NCBI RefSeq assembly: GCF_001189845.1
Contig: NZ_LFLZ01000001.1
Coordinates: forward strand, 248,001-312,000
DNA: 64,000 nt
Source: Bradyrhizobium tropiciagri
GTDB lineage: Bacteria > Pseudomonadota > Alphaproteobacteria > Rhizobiales > Xanthobacteraceae
Direction: 5' to 3'
The notes below the pieces were generated by a model that was given only the letters and a program-made list of their open reading frames with translations, ran no database searches and had not been told where the DNA came from. Positions 43,632 through 53,710 of the stretch are shown piece after piece; the first letter of the stretch is position 1, and each line of letters begins with the position of its first letter. Position numbers and translations under genes: made by a program.

Positions 43632-45328
43632 TGCTGCCGCTTCACTTCGCTATACCCGTAACCGGGGTGAACATCACTGATATCAGAAAACAACTGACAT
43701 TGGCCGCTATCTCGAGATGCATTCTGCTCGAAATACGAATAGCCAAGACAGTCGTTATCGTAGTTGCATGCGCTTGCGCATTGATCCCGGGACGAGAGTG
43801 ACAAGACTTGCCTCTGTTCACCAATGAGGTCTCGGCCAAAGTGCATTCCGCGCGGCTCCGGTAGCGGCGATGTGAGGACCAGGCCTCGTTTCGAGGTTGG
43901 AATGTCTGTTGAATTTGAAGCGCGGACACCGGTGCTCCAAAGCGGATCAATTCGGACCGCGGTCAACGTATGTTTCAGTTCGCAAATACGCTCAACTTTA
44001 TTGAAGCTGTAGGCGGAACATTCAGAATTGGCCCCGCAGGCCTTCTCACAACTGTTTCTGTCGTACTTGCTTAGTCGGCTTAAGTTGCATCCCGACATTG
44101 CTTGATTTTGATAGATACGAAAATCAGCCATCGACGGCTCCCCCTTTGAACTGGGGGCAATGGGTAATGTGTCCAGCGCGTTCTGATCGGCGTCAAGATC
44201 CGACAAAACCGTATTCGGGGAAAAAAATGCACTCGCCGCCGCACTCTCGATGTTTGACACCCGACGATCCGACGAATCTGTGTAAAGGACTTTTGCCCGA
44301 TCGTTTGCGGTCATCTCAACTACACATTGAGCGTAATTTCTTCCGATGACGGTGGCTCGAAAATCGAAGCCCTCAGACCAGACATTGCGATCCCCAATAT
44401 TCTGATCGAGAGGAGGAAAGAAGACCGGTAACTCGTCCTCAAATGGACCTTTTGGTTGCAAGGCAGAACTGTCTTGTCGCCAATAGAACGTATTTTCGCA
44501 AACGTTGCGGAGCATTGGTTTGTTTACTTGCTTGGGAACAGAAATACCGAGGAGCTGGATATTCCATCGCCCGACCTGATCGACATTATCGATGCAAAGT
44601 AGCTCTGCTGGATCCTGTGCGAAAGACTCGAGGAAAAGGCTTGGCCTCACCCAGGGCGCGATCAGGTCGCCGCGCCTCGTTGGCGCACTATTAAACAGTT
44701 CGATTATTTGCCGAAAGTCCTCCAATCCTTCTCCGTATAACTGGTCCAGGTCCCGCTTCAAACGATCGCGGTCGAGATCGAAAAGGCGTTGCAAAACATC
44801 GGGGTCAAAAGAAAGGAAGGATGCATGAAGTATCAGTCTTCCTTGTGGGTGCAGGAAACGTGCTGGCGAAGTCAATGCGCTTCCGGCTAAAAAGATAAAT
44901 GTGCAGGCTGATGCGCAGGTCGAGTGTGCGTCGACAATGGTTGCAATTACTGAGTCAAATCCGGCAGCGAAAGTGAGATTTCGTGTAGTATCGGGCCCTA
45001 GCCACCTAATGTAGCGCGCGATTGCCAATGCCTCCCTGACATCTCCACCCTTGCTATCGAGGCACACAAAAATAGTCCGTCCTCTGTGGTCTTGCTTCAA
45101 CCTGCTGACTATCGTCGCAAATCTGTCCGCGTCACCTGGTCTGATCGCGCCGGTCAACTGAACGTCGCATTTGACCGGGCTCGATGGCACGGCATTCGAA
45201 GCAGTGCCGAACTCGGGATCTGGTCGATCCAAGGCAACAATCTCAGCACCCAGCGTCGCGGTAGTGAAGGTCGCAACTAGTCCTGCTGCTGCGACACCGC
45301 GCAACGTTGGGCGAACGAGCTTCAGCAT
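43628..45328 (-). CDS. Exported ClpP-fold protein with PAN/apple domain, copy 2
   Basis: A 566-residue paralogue of the 40522 protein with the same order: signal peptide (ending near TATLGAE), ClpP-like domain with FVCLDSKGG and AHSTCASACTFIFLAG, then FLHPQGRLILHAS, and a C-terminal cysteine-rich PAN-like region (SGCNLSRLSKYDRNSCEKAC; ECSAYSFNKVERICELKHTL). The CASAC serine motif is identical in both copies. The ATG at 45328 puts a good signal peptide first; an ATG at 45361 is possible. Upstream partner of the orphan binding protein. Confidence 0.75.
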   Translation of the reverse strand: MLKLVRPTLRGVAAAGLVATFTTATLGAEIVALDRPDPEFGTASNAVPSSPVKCDVQLTGAIRPGDADRFATIVSRLKQDHRGRTIFVCLDSKGGDVREALAIARYIRWLGPDTTRNLTFAAGFDSVIATIVDAHSTCASACTFIFLAGSALTSPARFLHPQGRLILHASFLSFDPDVLQRLFDLDRDRLKRDLDQLYGEGLEDFRQIIELFNSAPTRRGDLIAPWVRPSLFLESFAQDPAELLCIDNVDQVGRWNIQLLGISVPKQVNKPMLRNVCENTFYWRQDSSALQPKGPFEDELPVFFPPLDQNIGDRNVWSEGFDFRATVIGRNYAQCVVEMTANDRAKVLYTDSSDRRVSNIESAAASAFFSPNTVLSDLDADQNALDTLPIAPSSKGEPSMADFRIYQNQAMSGCNLSRLSKYDRNSCEKACGANSECSAYSFNKVERICELKHTLTAVRIDPLWSTGVRASNSTDIPTSKRGLVLTSPLPEPRGMHFGRDLIGEQRQVLSLSSRDQCASACNYDNDCLGYSYFEQNASRDSGQCQLFSDISDVHPGYGYSEVKRQQ

Positions 45329-45621
45329 CGATCGTTTGAGGCGTCCGGGCGATAAGAGCATCGTTGGATAATTCCCGACGCATTGGCTTCTGATGATGCA
45401 ACTTGAATCTGAGGAAACGGTGAGAGACGCATGCGCTGGAAATGCATGCTTAAGTCGAGGCTGCCACCGACATATGCAGCCAGCTACTCCAATCGACGGA
45501 TTTGACGTCCGTCACCGAAAATCAGGCGGCCGAGACTTGCGCCAAATCCTGACTGTGTTGAAGAATGTGGCAGCCATCCGGGGATCGGGGCTTGTTTGAG
45601 GTGGTTCGCTCGGAATGGGGT

Positions 45622-46840
45622 CACTGACTGTCATCGAACGAACTGCCCTGACTTTCGAGCCATGCTCTGATCGGAGGCGCGCCAAGCAGAACATAGATGC
45701 CGCCGGGACCGCATTTTCCGCTTGGGTCCACTGCGCGTGAGGTAATCCCCACCAGATAGAGCTTTGTATTCTGTGCGGATACGTAAACCGGTCCACCACT
45801 ATCGCCTCCGCAGGTATCCCTGTTGAGCCTGCGGCAACCAGCTCGTATGGAGTTTTACATCTGAAAACCTGGCTGTCTGGAATGTTCAGCGCTGACGTTC
45901 CACCGCATTGATAGGACGCGATGACGATATTTACCTGATACTTGATGCCGATCACGCCGCCCGCGCCAGCGCTGTTGTTTTTTCCGAATCCTACGGCTCG
46001 TACTGAAGCTGAGTTTAGAACCATCGCCAGTCCACCGATTGCACGCGGGGGCGCGGTCGCGGGCTTCTCAAGCTTCATAAGAGCCAAGTCTCCCAGGCTG
46101 AGATCTTGTTTGATCTGCGCGCACCTTTGAGCTGCCTGATCCGGCGTCGCGCTGAAGAGTAATGATTTCTCTTTTACAATGTTTATTCGATCAGTCGGAG
46201 CAAACGCCGAAACACCGAAGACCACCTGGTCCATGACCCCGTCGCAATAGCAATGCGCGGCTGTGACAACAAGATCTGGTGATATCAGCGTTCCAGAACA
46301 GAGCTGGTTATTCCCGACGATGGCGACGCTATCCTGAAACAGATCCGTCGATGCAATCGGAACGCCCGTCCAGACGCGGCCATTATCGGTATCGAGCCCC
46401 GCTGGCGCAATGGGCGGAAGGGGCGCCGATCTTGCCTTGTCGACTACAAGCTCGTCGCTCGAAGAGAAAATCGAGCGGGGGAACAGAGAGGCTAGGCTAA
46501 TATCGCCCCGATCGAGAATCTTCTTCACGTTCGTCCCGAAGGCGGAGGTGAACTCTACATCTCGTACCACATATCCCTTCTTGATCGCCTGAAGCTGTGC
46601 TTGGGGATCGAGCGATGGAGTTGAGGTGCCTTGTGCGTTGTTAGCAGTATTGGGCTGCAGCGTAGAGATGATTGAATTTGAAGAGGCTTTTGTAACTAGG
46701 TCCGTGACCACCGTTGCAAGGGGCACGTTTGACGAACTGGAGATCTGCTTGCTCAGATCAGAAGCTGTTTGCGAAAATGCCAGGTTCGTCTGAGCCAGAA
46801 GTCCTGTCCACCCAAGAAAAATTGCCAAAAGGGTGCGCAT
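45622..46840 (-). pseudogene. Trypsin-like serine protease gene with an apparent frameshift
   Basis: An exported S1-family protease. The first frame gives a signal peptide, a long prodomain, then CSGTLISPDLVVTAAHCYCD with the catalytic histidine and SLGDLALMKL with the aspartate, as far as TPYELVAAG. The expected serine region is not in that frame: it continues in the next frame as LNRDTCGGDSGGPVYVS and runs to a TGA at 45622-45624. The junction lies near 45815-45835. One base lost (or two gained) would explain it. The uninterrupted first frame otherwise ends at 45512 with unrelated sequence. Sequencing error cannot be excluded. Confidence 0.75.
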
Positions 46841-46951
46841 AAATAGTCTCCTCTCAAAGAAAGGGTCCCGCTGAGTTTTGCAACAAATCTTCCCGACGGC
46901 TAGTCCTGTCGTCGAATGCCCAGGTCGGGCAGCGACGTCGGCACAGGCGTC

Positions 46952-48733
46952 TCACAAGGTTTTCAGAAATTCGAGCAAAGCTCTTTTGTCCTCATCGCTC
47001 AAAGCCGTCCCATATTCATGGCCGCATCGGCTGTTTCCGGAATTGAGGTCCGCACAGTCCGTCAGGTGTCGTGCTTCACTCGACTGGGCCTGAGTCGTGG
47101 CAAGGCCAACGTTATTGATGTCGTATTCTGGTCCCACGCTGAACTGCGGGTTGCGCTGGGCGGATGGCTTGAGCAAGTCCGCAAGAGTAGCAACTGAGCC
47201 ATTGTGCAGGTACGGCGCAGCGGCCCATATGCCCTGTAAAACTCGCGCTTCGTAAGCGCCCCTCGGCGGGATCGGGCTCGGGGCAGCGCGTTCTGTCCCT
47301 TGCTGCTTCGCCAGCTGCGATGCCTCAAACGTATTAGGCGTGTTAAAGGCTAAAGGCAGATCTTGTAGAGTCGGTGGCAGTTGCGTCACGCCTGACAGGT
47401 CCGCTGATCTAGCCGATCCAGGTTCGGAAAAAGCGGCTACACGGGCGTTCGTGGAAGCGCCGCCACCGGTCAATATGTGCTCCGCAATTGAGCCAATGAC
47501 CGATGTTGCCAGAATATTGAGAGCCAGATCCTCTTCCTGCAACGGGCTGGTCGCCAGCGGGATGAATACGCCCTTCAGGACGCCCGATCGTGCCTTCCTG
47601 GATAGGATATCGTACTGGCGCGTGTCTGTGCCAGCCACTTTTATGGGAGTGCTCCACGTCTTGCGTCGTATGCCATCCGCGATTCCATGGCAGTCGGCGC
47701 ATCCGCCTTCTGGAGTATGTCGTTCAAAGACCAGCTTTCCCTTGCCGGCAAGCTCGGCATCCACTTTCCACGGCCACCGCGGTGGACCGATCTTCCTGAC
47801 AGTCTTCTCCAGCTCGGACAGCCCGTCAAAATTGGCGGAATTGTTATTGAGGAAATTGACTATCAGGAGTTCACGCTTCGGCTCAAACGTTGCGAACACG
47901 CCTAGCACTTCGCCCACATTTCGGGCCAATCCCAGCAGATCACTTCCGTTGCCGGCAAATCCAGCCCACTGAGTAAAGTCCTGTATCGGAGCGTTCCAGA
48001 GGAACGGGTATCTGACCGGCGCGTCTGCTCGCTTGATATTCTCCGGAATCATGAAATCAGGGGGAGGGCCGATATCAAGCCCTGACACACGGTTGAAAAT
48101 CATCCCGACTGCATCAAGTCGACCGGTTCCCCAGGTGGTCGACGGCAATGCACCCGCTATCAGTGTGTGAAAGCGCCGATACCAGGCGTCGACCCGCAGT
48201 CGAAGTGCTGCAACATCGGGAGCAGCAGGGGCGGGAGATTGCAGGACAGCGGCTGCGAATGGCGCAAACGATGCGTCGCTGGCGACGACGGCGCCGACCG
48301 CCTTATCCAGATCGCTCAGGAAGGCATGGAAGTCCACGAGGGCCGGTCCGCCGTCAATGCGATAGGCTTTGCCGTCAACTTTGATCTGGCGCGTGTGACA
48401 GGCGGAGCAGGTCATTCCCACGGTCTGAAAGCCTTGCGGGCCGGAGGCGTGAAATCCCACGGGTAGACTGTCGGTATTGTCCTGGTTAGGCAGGTAGCCG
48501 TAACGGGACAGGCCATCGGCGAGGAATGGTTGGCCATTCTCTTGTTTAAGGGCCTGTAACCAGGACAACGCGATCAGCCGTGATCCCTGGTCGCGTGAAT
48601 AGAAGTCGGTTCGCGCTGCCGTCGTCCAGCTCTGACCTTGATCGACATAGACAGGATTGGGATCAATCCCCTGGGCACTCGAATTTGTTGCTGCGAGAGC
48701 CGTCACGCCAACAATCAAAAGAATGCGAAGCAT
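46952..48733 (-). CDS. Exported di-heme cytochrome c (RoxA/CcpA-like)
   Basis: A 593-residue periplasmic or secreted protein. After a signal peptide (cleavage near NSSAQG) there are two c-type heme sites, CSACH (109-113) and CADCH (345-349), and the peroxidase-family motif APYLHNGSV. Size and spacing resemble the RoxA/LatA rubber oxygenases and their uncharacterised relatives more than classic 330-residue peroxidases. It could be a peroxidase, dioxygenase or electron carrier. The ATG at 48733 follows GGACAG; an upstream ATG at 48793 would bury the signal peptide. Confidence 0.83.
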   Translation of the reverse strand: MLRILLIVGVTALAATNSSAQGIDPNPVYVDQGQSWTTAARTDFYSRDQGSRLIALSWLQALKQENGQPFLADGLSRYGYLPNQDNTDSLPVGFHASGPQGFQTVGMTCSACHTRQIKVDGKAYRIDGGPALVDFHAFLSDLDKAVGAVVASDASFAPFAAAVLQSPAPAAPDVAALRLRVDAWYRRFHTLIAGALPSTTWGTGRLDAVGMIFNRVSGLDIGPPPDFMIPENIKRADAPVRYPFLWNAPIQDFTQWAGFAGNGSDLLGLARNVGEVLGVFATFEPKRELLIVNFLNNNSANFDGLSELEKTVRKIGPPRWPWKVDAELAGKGKLVFERHTPEGGCADCHGIADGIRRKTWSTPIKVAGTDTRQYDILSRKARSGVLKGVFIPLATSPLQEEDLALNILATSVIGSIAEHILTGGGASTNARVAAFSEPGSARSADLSGVTQLPPTLQDLPLAFNTPNTFEASQLAKQQGTERAAPSPIPPRGAYEARVLQGIWAAAPYLHNGSVATLADLLKPSAQRNPQFSVGPEYDINNVGLATTQAQSSEARHLTDCADLNSGNSRCGHEYGTALSDEDKRALLEFLKTL

Positions 48734-48820
48734 TATCTGTCCAATCGAGTTTGCAGTCTTGTCCTGTTGACCTGCGTTCGTGCAATGGTCCACGTCCTGA
48801 GCGAATACAGCGGCTTGTTT

Positions 48821-51112
48821 CTACCTAGTGGAGCTCAGGTCTGGCCGGCAAATGGTCTGGTTGAGCTTGCAGAGCTCGCGCTGTGAGTCGAACATCTGAT
48901 TGGTTAGTTGCAGTTCGCGTTGCAGCGCAAGGACGCGCGTTTGAAGACTGCTGTCATCCGGCACAGCGGGCGCGGGCGTCGGCGCTCCAGTAAGGTCTGC
49001 GACCTTGCGCTGCAGGTCTGCGATCCGCAAATTGGCGAGCTGCAGCTTCTGGTCACGGTCACTCAGTCCCTGCTGCAGCTCGGCCATGCGCGCTGCCAGC
49101 TCCTTGATCTGTTGCTTCGCCTGGTCCAGCGAGGCTACTTCACCTGCAGACGTTCCCGGGCCAACCGCTGTGCCAGAGCTGGCGCAGTTGACATAGGATG
49201 ACAGGTTCTTGAACGCGGCGAAGTTCACTTGGCCTGTTGTGCTGGTCTCGACGTTGGCACTTTTGAAGTCGGCAAGAACGTCGTTGCCGAGCTGAATGCC
49301 GCAGTCAAACTGCTTGCGGGTGACGACCGGTGTTCTGCCTGACTCCAGACGAAACATGGTGCGCGCTAGATTCCAGCGCACGTCCGCGCTGGACAGGTCG
49401 AGCAGATCGGTCTCGGTGATCGTCCGGCCAAAGAATTCGCTGGCAAAGTTGAGATAGGGGCTAAGATACGTCTCGCGGACGAAGTCTTCGCTGCGATCCG
49501 CTCCTGCAATCCCGCGCGCGACAGCGCTCATCGTCGGCTTGCCGCTTACGCCAAATCCGCGCGTCCCTAGATCAGGCCCGTTGACCGCACGCTGCGTCAG
49601 CCAGTACCACCACGCGCCAACGCCTGTTTCTGCCGTCTGGAAGGTGATAATCTGGTCCGCATTCTTGTCGGTCAGGATATCCTTGCGGACTCCCGGCCAT
49701 TCGCGAATATAGCGCGGCATTTGCGCAAAGGAGAGGCCGCCTGGCACAGTGATTGCCGTAAAGTTACACGAACGCTCGCTCTTTGGAGGAATTTCCTTGC
49801 CACCGACAATGATGGGCTGTTGTCCGGCGGGTAGCGAAAATGGGCAGTTCACATCTACCGGAGGGAGATCGGGCTTGGTTGGCGTGTTCACAATCGCTGC
49901 GAAACGCAAAGTCTCGTGTCGCGATGATCCAGAGGGATTGCATCCTGAGTCAAGTGGCTGACGGTCGCCCTCGAGGATGATCTCGGAGTCGCTGAAGTTG
50001 ACTTTGCCCGTCACGCCGAATTTGGGGTCACCGCAAGCCGAATTGAAGTTGATGGCTTGACCCGTCAAATCTCCGTTGGCGGCCAGTTTCCCCGTCACCA
50101 GAACAGGAGTTCTCTGGGCAGATTGTTGCAGTGATTGCTTTGGCCGAACATAGACGATCTCTGCGTTTTGCGTTGCCGCGTCCAGCGTCAGGCCCATCTC
50201 CGAGCAATTGTGGGTGTAGCGTGCCTTGAAGGAGCGATCCTTGGTGGCCGCAAGGGGAGCAGCCAAAGGCTCGCTACAGCCCGTGCCAGCACCGGACACG
50301 TTTCCGGGATCGACCTCCCGCTCTGGATCACGTAGCAGCACACCGCTTTCGACCATGTCGGGAAGTCGCCACTCGCGGCGATAGGCGGCTATCAGCGACG
50401 TATAAACCGGCATCTTCACCTTGGCGCGGAGATCCGGGTGTGTCGCCTTGCATTCGAAATGAAGATGGATCGAGGTCCCTCCGCCTGTCATCAGGTTGGA
50501 AACCTTGCCGATCACGTCGCCTTTCTTGACGGTTTGTCCCACTTTCAGAGCAGGTGCCGGACGCAGGTGCAGATAAACGCATTCGTTACCGTTGTTGTCC
50601 GCATCGCGGATATTGACTTCGGACGTACCGGTGCCGGAGACGAACGTTACGATGCCGTCGGCCCAGGCGACGATGTCAAAAACGGCGTTGCTGGGTGCGT
50701 TCGGGCGGATATCGACGCCCTGATGTCCGCGATGCGACGTATTGGGGCAGAGTGGCATGTCACCGCCGACATGCTTGGATTCGCAGAGAGTATCGGTCCA
50801 GGGATAGATGTAGAGCCGGGAATCGTTGGTCTCGAAGCCGCCTGGAATGAAAACTTGGCTGTTGGCAAAGGCACGAAGCGGCTTGCCATCGCCAGCCGCT
50901 TCCGGACCAACCCTGATAGGGAATTTCATCTGAGGAAAGAATGCGCGTCTGTCCTTGACACCAGCATCGCCCGCAAACGTCATGACGCCAGGGGAGTGGT
51001 AGGTGAAGTTCTCGTTCAACTGCTGGGCGCGCGCGAGTTGGGCCATATTGACGTAAGGTGCGGCTGTCGCGCAGAGAAGTGCGCAATAGAAGATCGACCG
51101 GAGCCGGCTCAT
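48821..51112 (-). CDS. Exported M23 (LytM-type) metallopeptidase with coiled-coil tail
   Basis: A 763-residue exported protein. The M23 zinc peptidase domain carries GHQGVDIRP (first ligands) and SIHLHFECK (catalytic HLH), cleaving peptide crosslinks in peptidoglycan or glycine-rich proteins. A long middle region of unknown fold follows, and the last 80 residues are a coiled coil (QQIKELAARMAELQQGL). The ATG at 51112 was chosen because GGAGGGAG precedes it and a signal peptide follows; the 64-residue upstream extension is arginine-rich and unlike a protein start. Its start overlaps the end of the upstream gene. Confidence 0.83.
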   Translation of the reverse strand: MSRLRSIFYCALLCATAAPYVNMAQLARAQQLNENFTYHSPGVMTFAGDAGVKDRRAFFPQMKFPIRVGPEAAGDGKPLRAFANSQVFIPGGFETNDSRLYIYPWTDTLCESKHVGGDMPLCPNTSHRGHQGVDIRPNAPSNAVFDIVAWADGIVTFVSGTGTSEVNIRDADNNGNECVYLHLRPAPALKVGQTVKKGDVIGKVSNLMTGGGTSIHLHFECKATHPDLRAKVKMPVYTSLIAAYRREWRLPDMVESGVLLRDPEREVDPGNVSGAGTGCSEPLAAPLAATKDRSFKARYTHNCSEMGLTLDAATQNAEIVYVRPKQSLQQSAQRTPVLVTGKLAANGDLTGQAINFNSACGDPKFGVTGKVNFSDSEIILEGDRQPLDSGCNPSGSSRHETLRFAAIVNTPTKPDLPPVDVNCPFSLPAGQQPIIVGGKEIPPKSERSCNFTAITVPGGLSFAQMPRYIREWPGVRKDILTDKNADQIITFQTAETGVGAWWYWLTQRAVNGPDLGTRGFGVSGKPTMSAVARGIAGADRSEDFVRETYLSPYLNFASEFFGRTITETDLLDLSSADVRWNLARTMFRLESGRTPVVTRKQFDCGIQLGNDVLADFKSANVETSTTGQVNFAAFKNLSSYVNCASSGTAVGPGTSAGEVASLDQAKQQIKELAARMAELQQGLSDRDQKLQLANLRIADLQRKVADLTGAPTPAPAVPDDSSLQTRVLALQRELQLTNQMFDSQRELCKLNQTICRPDLSSTR

Positions 51113-51765
51113 TGTGGGCTCCCTCCGCGCAGGATCAGTCGCCCGGCGAGAGCGCAGCGCGCTGCGCGATTTCGGCAGAAGGTTTCCGCTTCCTCCGTGC
51201 AGCGCCCGACGATTTCGTATGGGATCCGGTTGAGGCTGAGCTGCATGTCGAAACGGCCTCGGGTGTCCGTCTCGGTGCTGTCGAGACCGCTCTGGTCGGA
51301 GCACTCGTCCGGTGTCCTGACATCTGTCGGAAAGTCCTGATCCGGCTTGGCTGACCTATCTCCACTGATGGAGATGACAACGCAGCCGTAATCGTAAGTG
51401 TCCGTGTACCAAAGTCCGCTGCCGTCGGTAACGGGTTTGGGCTCAGCCAAAGTTTTGGCACAGGACGGCCAGGCGGGAATCGATCCGGACAGTTCGCCGG
51501 AGCGGGCGCGCGATTGCTCGTTAGAAGTGGGTTGATCGATCCTTCCGCTCAGACCCCAGCGAGGGAGCGAAAGCGGCAACTCCGCATCCCGGCTTACACT
51601 CTCGCTGGATCTTGCCGAACGCTGAGACTCGAGGGCGTTTTTGGCTTTCGCCAGTTCAGGGCTGTTCCAGTCGGGGTCGAGCAAAACTCGTTCAGCGGCA
51701 AGGCCGGGTGAAAGTGTCAGTGCAAGCCCGAAACACAACCCGATAGAGTTGCGAAAAATTGCCAT
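51109..51765 (-). CDS. Exported hypothetical protein upstream of the M23 peptidase
   Basis: A 218-residue protein with a signal peptide (cleavage near PGLAAE) and no recognised domain. It has several cysteines in the second half (PSCAKTL, YGCVVIS, ECSDQSG, GRCTEEAETFC, RCALAG), suggesting disulfides. It overlaps the M23 gene (ATGA) and is the first gene of the minus-strand set. A partner or inhibitor of the peptidase is inference. Confidence 0.7.
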   Translation of the reverse strand: MAIFRNSIGLCFGLALTLSPGLAAERVLLDPDWNSPELAKAKNALESQRSARSSESVSRDAELPLSLPRWGLSGRIDQPTSNEQSRARSGELSGSIPAWPSCAKTLAEPKPVTDGSGLWYTDTYDYGCVVISISGDRSAKPDQDFPTDVRTPDECSDQSGLDSTETDTRGRFDMQLSLNRIPYEIVGRCTEEAETFCRNRAARCALAGRLILRGGSPQ

Positions 51766-52074
51766 TCAAATGCTCCAGCCCTGAAAAAGCGACATCGGTA
51801 GAGGCGGTCAGAAGGCAAGACAATATCGTAACGGCTTAAGGAGACGTGCAACGGTTGGCCCAATCCTGAGCTCCGTTGTCATCGCTGCGTCGCAAAAATC
51901 TGATGCGAACTCACATCGCGCCAGCGGTCTCATTGGCGAACGGACGGGAGTTGGCAAATAGTTCGATCTTTGATTGAATATACCCGGGGGGAGCGAAATT
52001 GCAAACGATCACCTTGAGATTGTGACAATAATTGCGACCGTCGATTCATTGGGCAATTGATAATGGAGGTTGGA
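51766..52074. other. Divergent promoter region of the exported-peptidase cluster
   Basis: About 300 bases between the two outward sets of exported-protein genes. It includes an 11-base palindrome ATTGTGACAAT (52019-52029) and the strong ribosome site GGAGG before the 52075 gene. No clear sigma-70 promoter could be fixed. Confidence 0.45.
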
Positions 52075-53409
52075 ATGCCACGCGTAGCGAAACTCCTGCT
52101 CCTTGGAATTGCTGCGACCACGTTTTGCCGCTCGACGGCTGAAGCGCAGGATGCAGACAAGCCGAACAACTATGCCGCTTTCACTACGGCGCTGTCGGCG
52201 CTTGCCGTATCGAACCAGGACGCAATTCAGAACGAGCGCAACGCAGCGCGCCTCGAATTTGTAAGGCAGCAGGTCGCGAACAAGGTGTTGGCGGCGTTTC
52301 CGGCGGATTCCTCGAAAGCCCCTGTCACTGATCCCAACAATACATTGTCCATAGCTGGCGTTGTGGACGAGAGTTCCCTGCTATGCGGATTTCGCAGCGA
52401 CAAGCAAGAGATCGTCAAGAGCATTTCCGGTCGGGACAGTACGGCGTCTATAACCGTCGATCACCTGACTACGCTGGCGCAGCAAAATTATCTGACCGCT
52501 GTTGCGGGCAAGCTCCAGGCGCTGGCTGCGCCCAGCAAGGCCGATGATATCTTTTCTGCTTTCAAGTCATTGTTCGCGACCTATCAAATCACGGTTTCGG
52601 CGCAGCCCAAAGTGGATGAAAAAGATCGCACAAATATAAGGAAGAGCTGCGAGGCGGATCTGAAAGAATTCGATGCCGCCTTCTTCGGCGCCAGAATTCC
52701 AGAGGCGCCATCCCCAGGGGGGCGATCAGCGTCCGCCGTCATCGGGGCGGACCAACTAAGTCTATTCGGACCGGTTGGCGCTTTTGCCGGTACGATCATG
52801 GGTATTATCCAGCCGGTCCTGGTAGATTTCGCTAATCTGGCTTCCGATTTCGAGAAGAAGAAGGCGATCAAAACTTTTCTCAGCGATACTTCCAATCAAG
52901 GCAAGCTTCGTGACTCCGGTCTTGGTCTCGGCCGCACGGGCTCTGATTACCTGTTTTCGAAGCGGCTATCGCTGGCAGGGACCTTTGCCGAGCAAATCGC
53001 GGTCTTAACCGGCGATTCCCTGGATCTGGGCTCGAAGCCGGTGCAAGCGGCCTGTCCTGCACCATATGACGCGATGTACCGTCGTGGCTCGGACGGTCTG
53101 CCAAGTGCCCAGTTCAGGCGTTGCTATCGTGCGGTGTGGAGCCATTTTGAAGACGGGATTACAGCAGCGCTCAAGACGGCGGCCGCGTATGACCAGCTCG
53201 CAGACGCCGGCGATACCTCGACCCAGCTGAACGGCTATAAGGCGCTCACAAATGACTTTTCGAAGGTCGCTGATGAGAGCGGCGCAGTCGACTTCTGGGA
53301 TACCGTATCGAAGATGTTGACCTTTGCCGGCGCAGTCGAGACAGCAGTTTCGCAAGATAATCTGAAGAAATTGCAGCAATCGCTGGATGCGATCTCAAAG
53401 GGAAAATAG
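52075..53409 (+). CDS. Exported hypothetical protein
   Basis: A 444-residue protein with a signal peptide (cleavage near STAEAQD) and no family recognised. It is mostly helical, with a central hydrophobic segment (VGAFAGTIMGIIQPVLVDFA) and a late block (YDAMYRRGSDGL) with few cysteines. The ATG at 52075 follows GGAGG; two upstream ATGs are less likely. First gene of the plus-strand set with the WD40/caspase genes. Confidence 0.7.
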   Translation: MPRVAKLLLLGIAATTFCRSTAEAQDADKPNNYAAFTTALSALAVSNQDAIQNERNAARLEFVRQQVANKVLAAFPADSSKAPVTDPNNTLSIAGVVDESSLLCGFRSDKQEIVKSISGRDSTASITVDHLTTLAQQNYLTAVAGKLQALAAPSKADDIFSAFKSLFATYQITVSAQPKVDEKDRTNIRKSCEADLKEFDAAFFGARIPEAPSPGGRSASAVIGADQLSLFGPVGAFAGTIMGIIQPVLVDFANLASDFEKKKAIKTFLSDTSNQGKLRDSGLGLGRTGSDYLFSKRLSLAGTFAEQIAVLTGDSLDLGSKPVQAACPAPYDAMYRRGSDGLPSAQFRRCYRAVWSHFEDGITAALKTAAAYDQLADAGDTSTQLNGYKALTNDFSKVADESGAVDFWDTVSKMLTFAGAVETAVSQDNLKKLQQSLDAISKGK

Positions 53410-53710
53410 GGGCGGCCCCACGGGAGAAAAATCGGGCATCTTCCAGACGGAGAATGCGCCAGGACGAGCCGCTGACGGCGTTGTTGCCGTCGGCGAGCCG
53501 TCGGTTGAGGGTGGGAGGCATGCGATCGCGCTCCATCGCTACACGTGATCCGCAAACGTTTACAGCGCTGCCATGGCGAGCCAGTGTTTGGCCCACCTTG
53601 AGAGAACTCAAGCGGCTGCAAGCCTCCAGAGCCTTGACTCGACGTTCGTCCGTTTCATCATGCCGACAAAACATTCGTGATTTCAAAGTCATCTTGATCA
53701 GGGACGGGCA

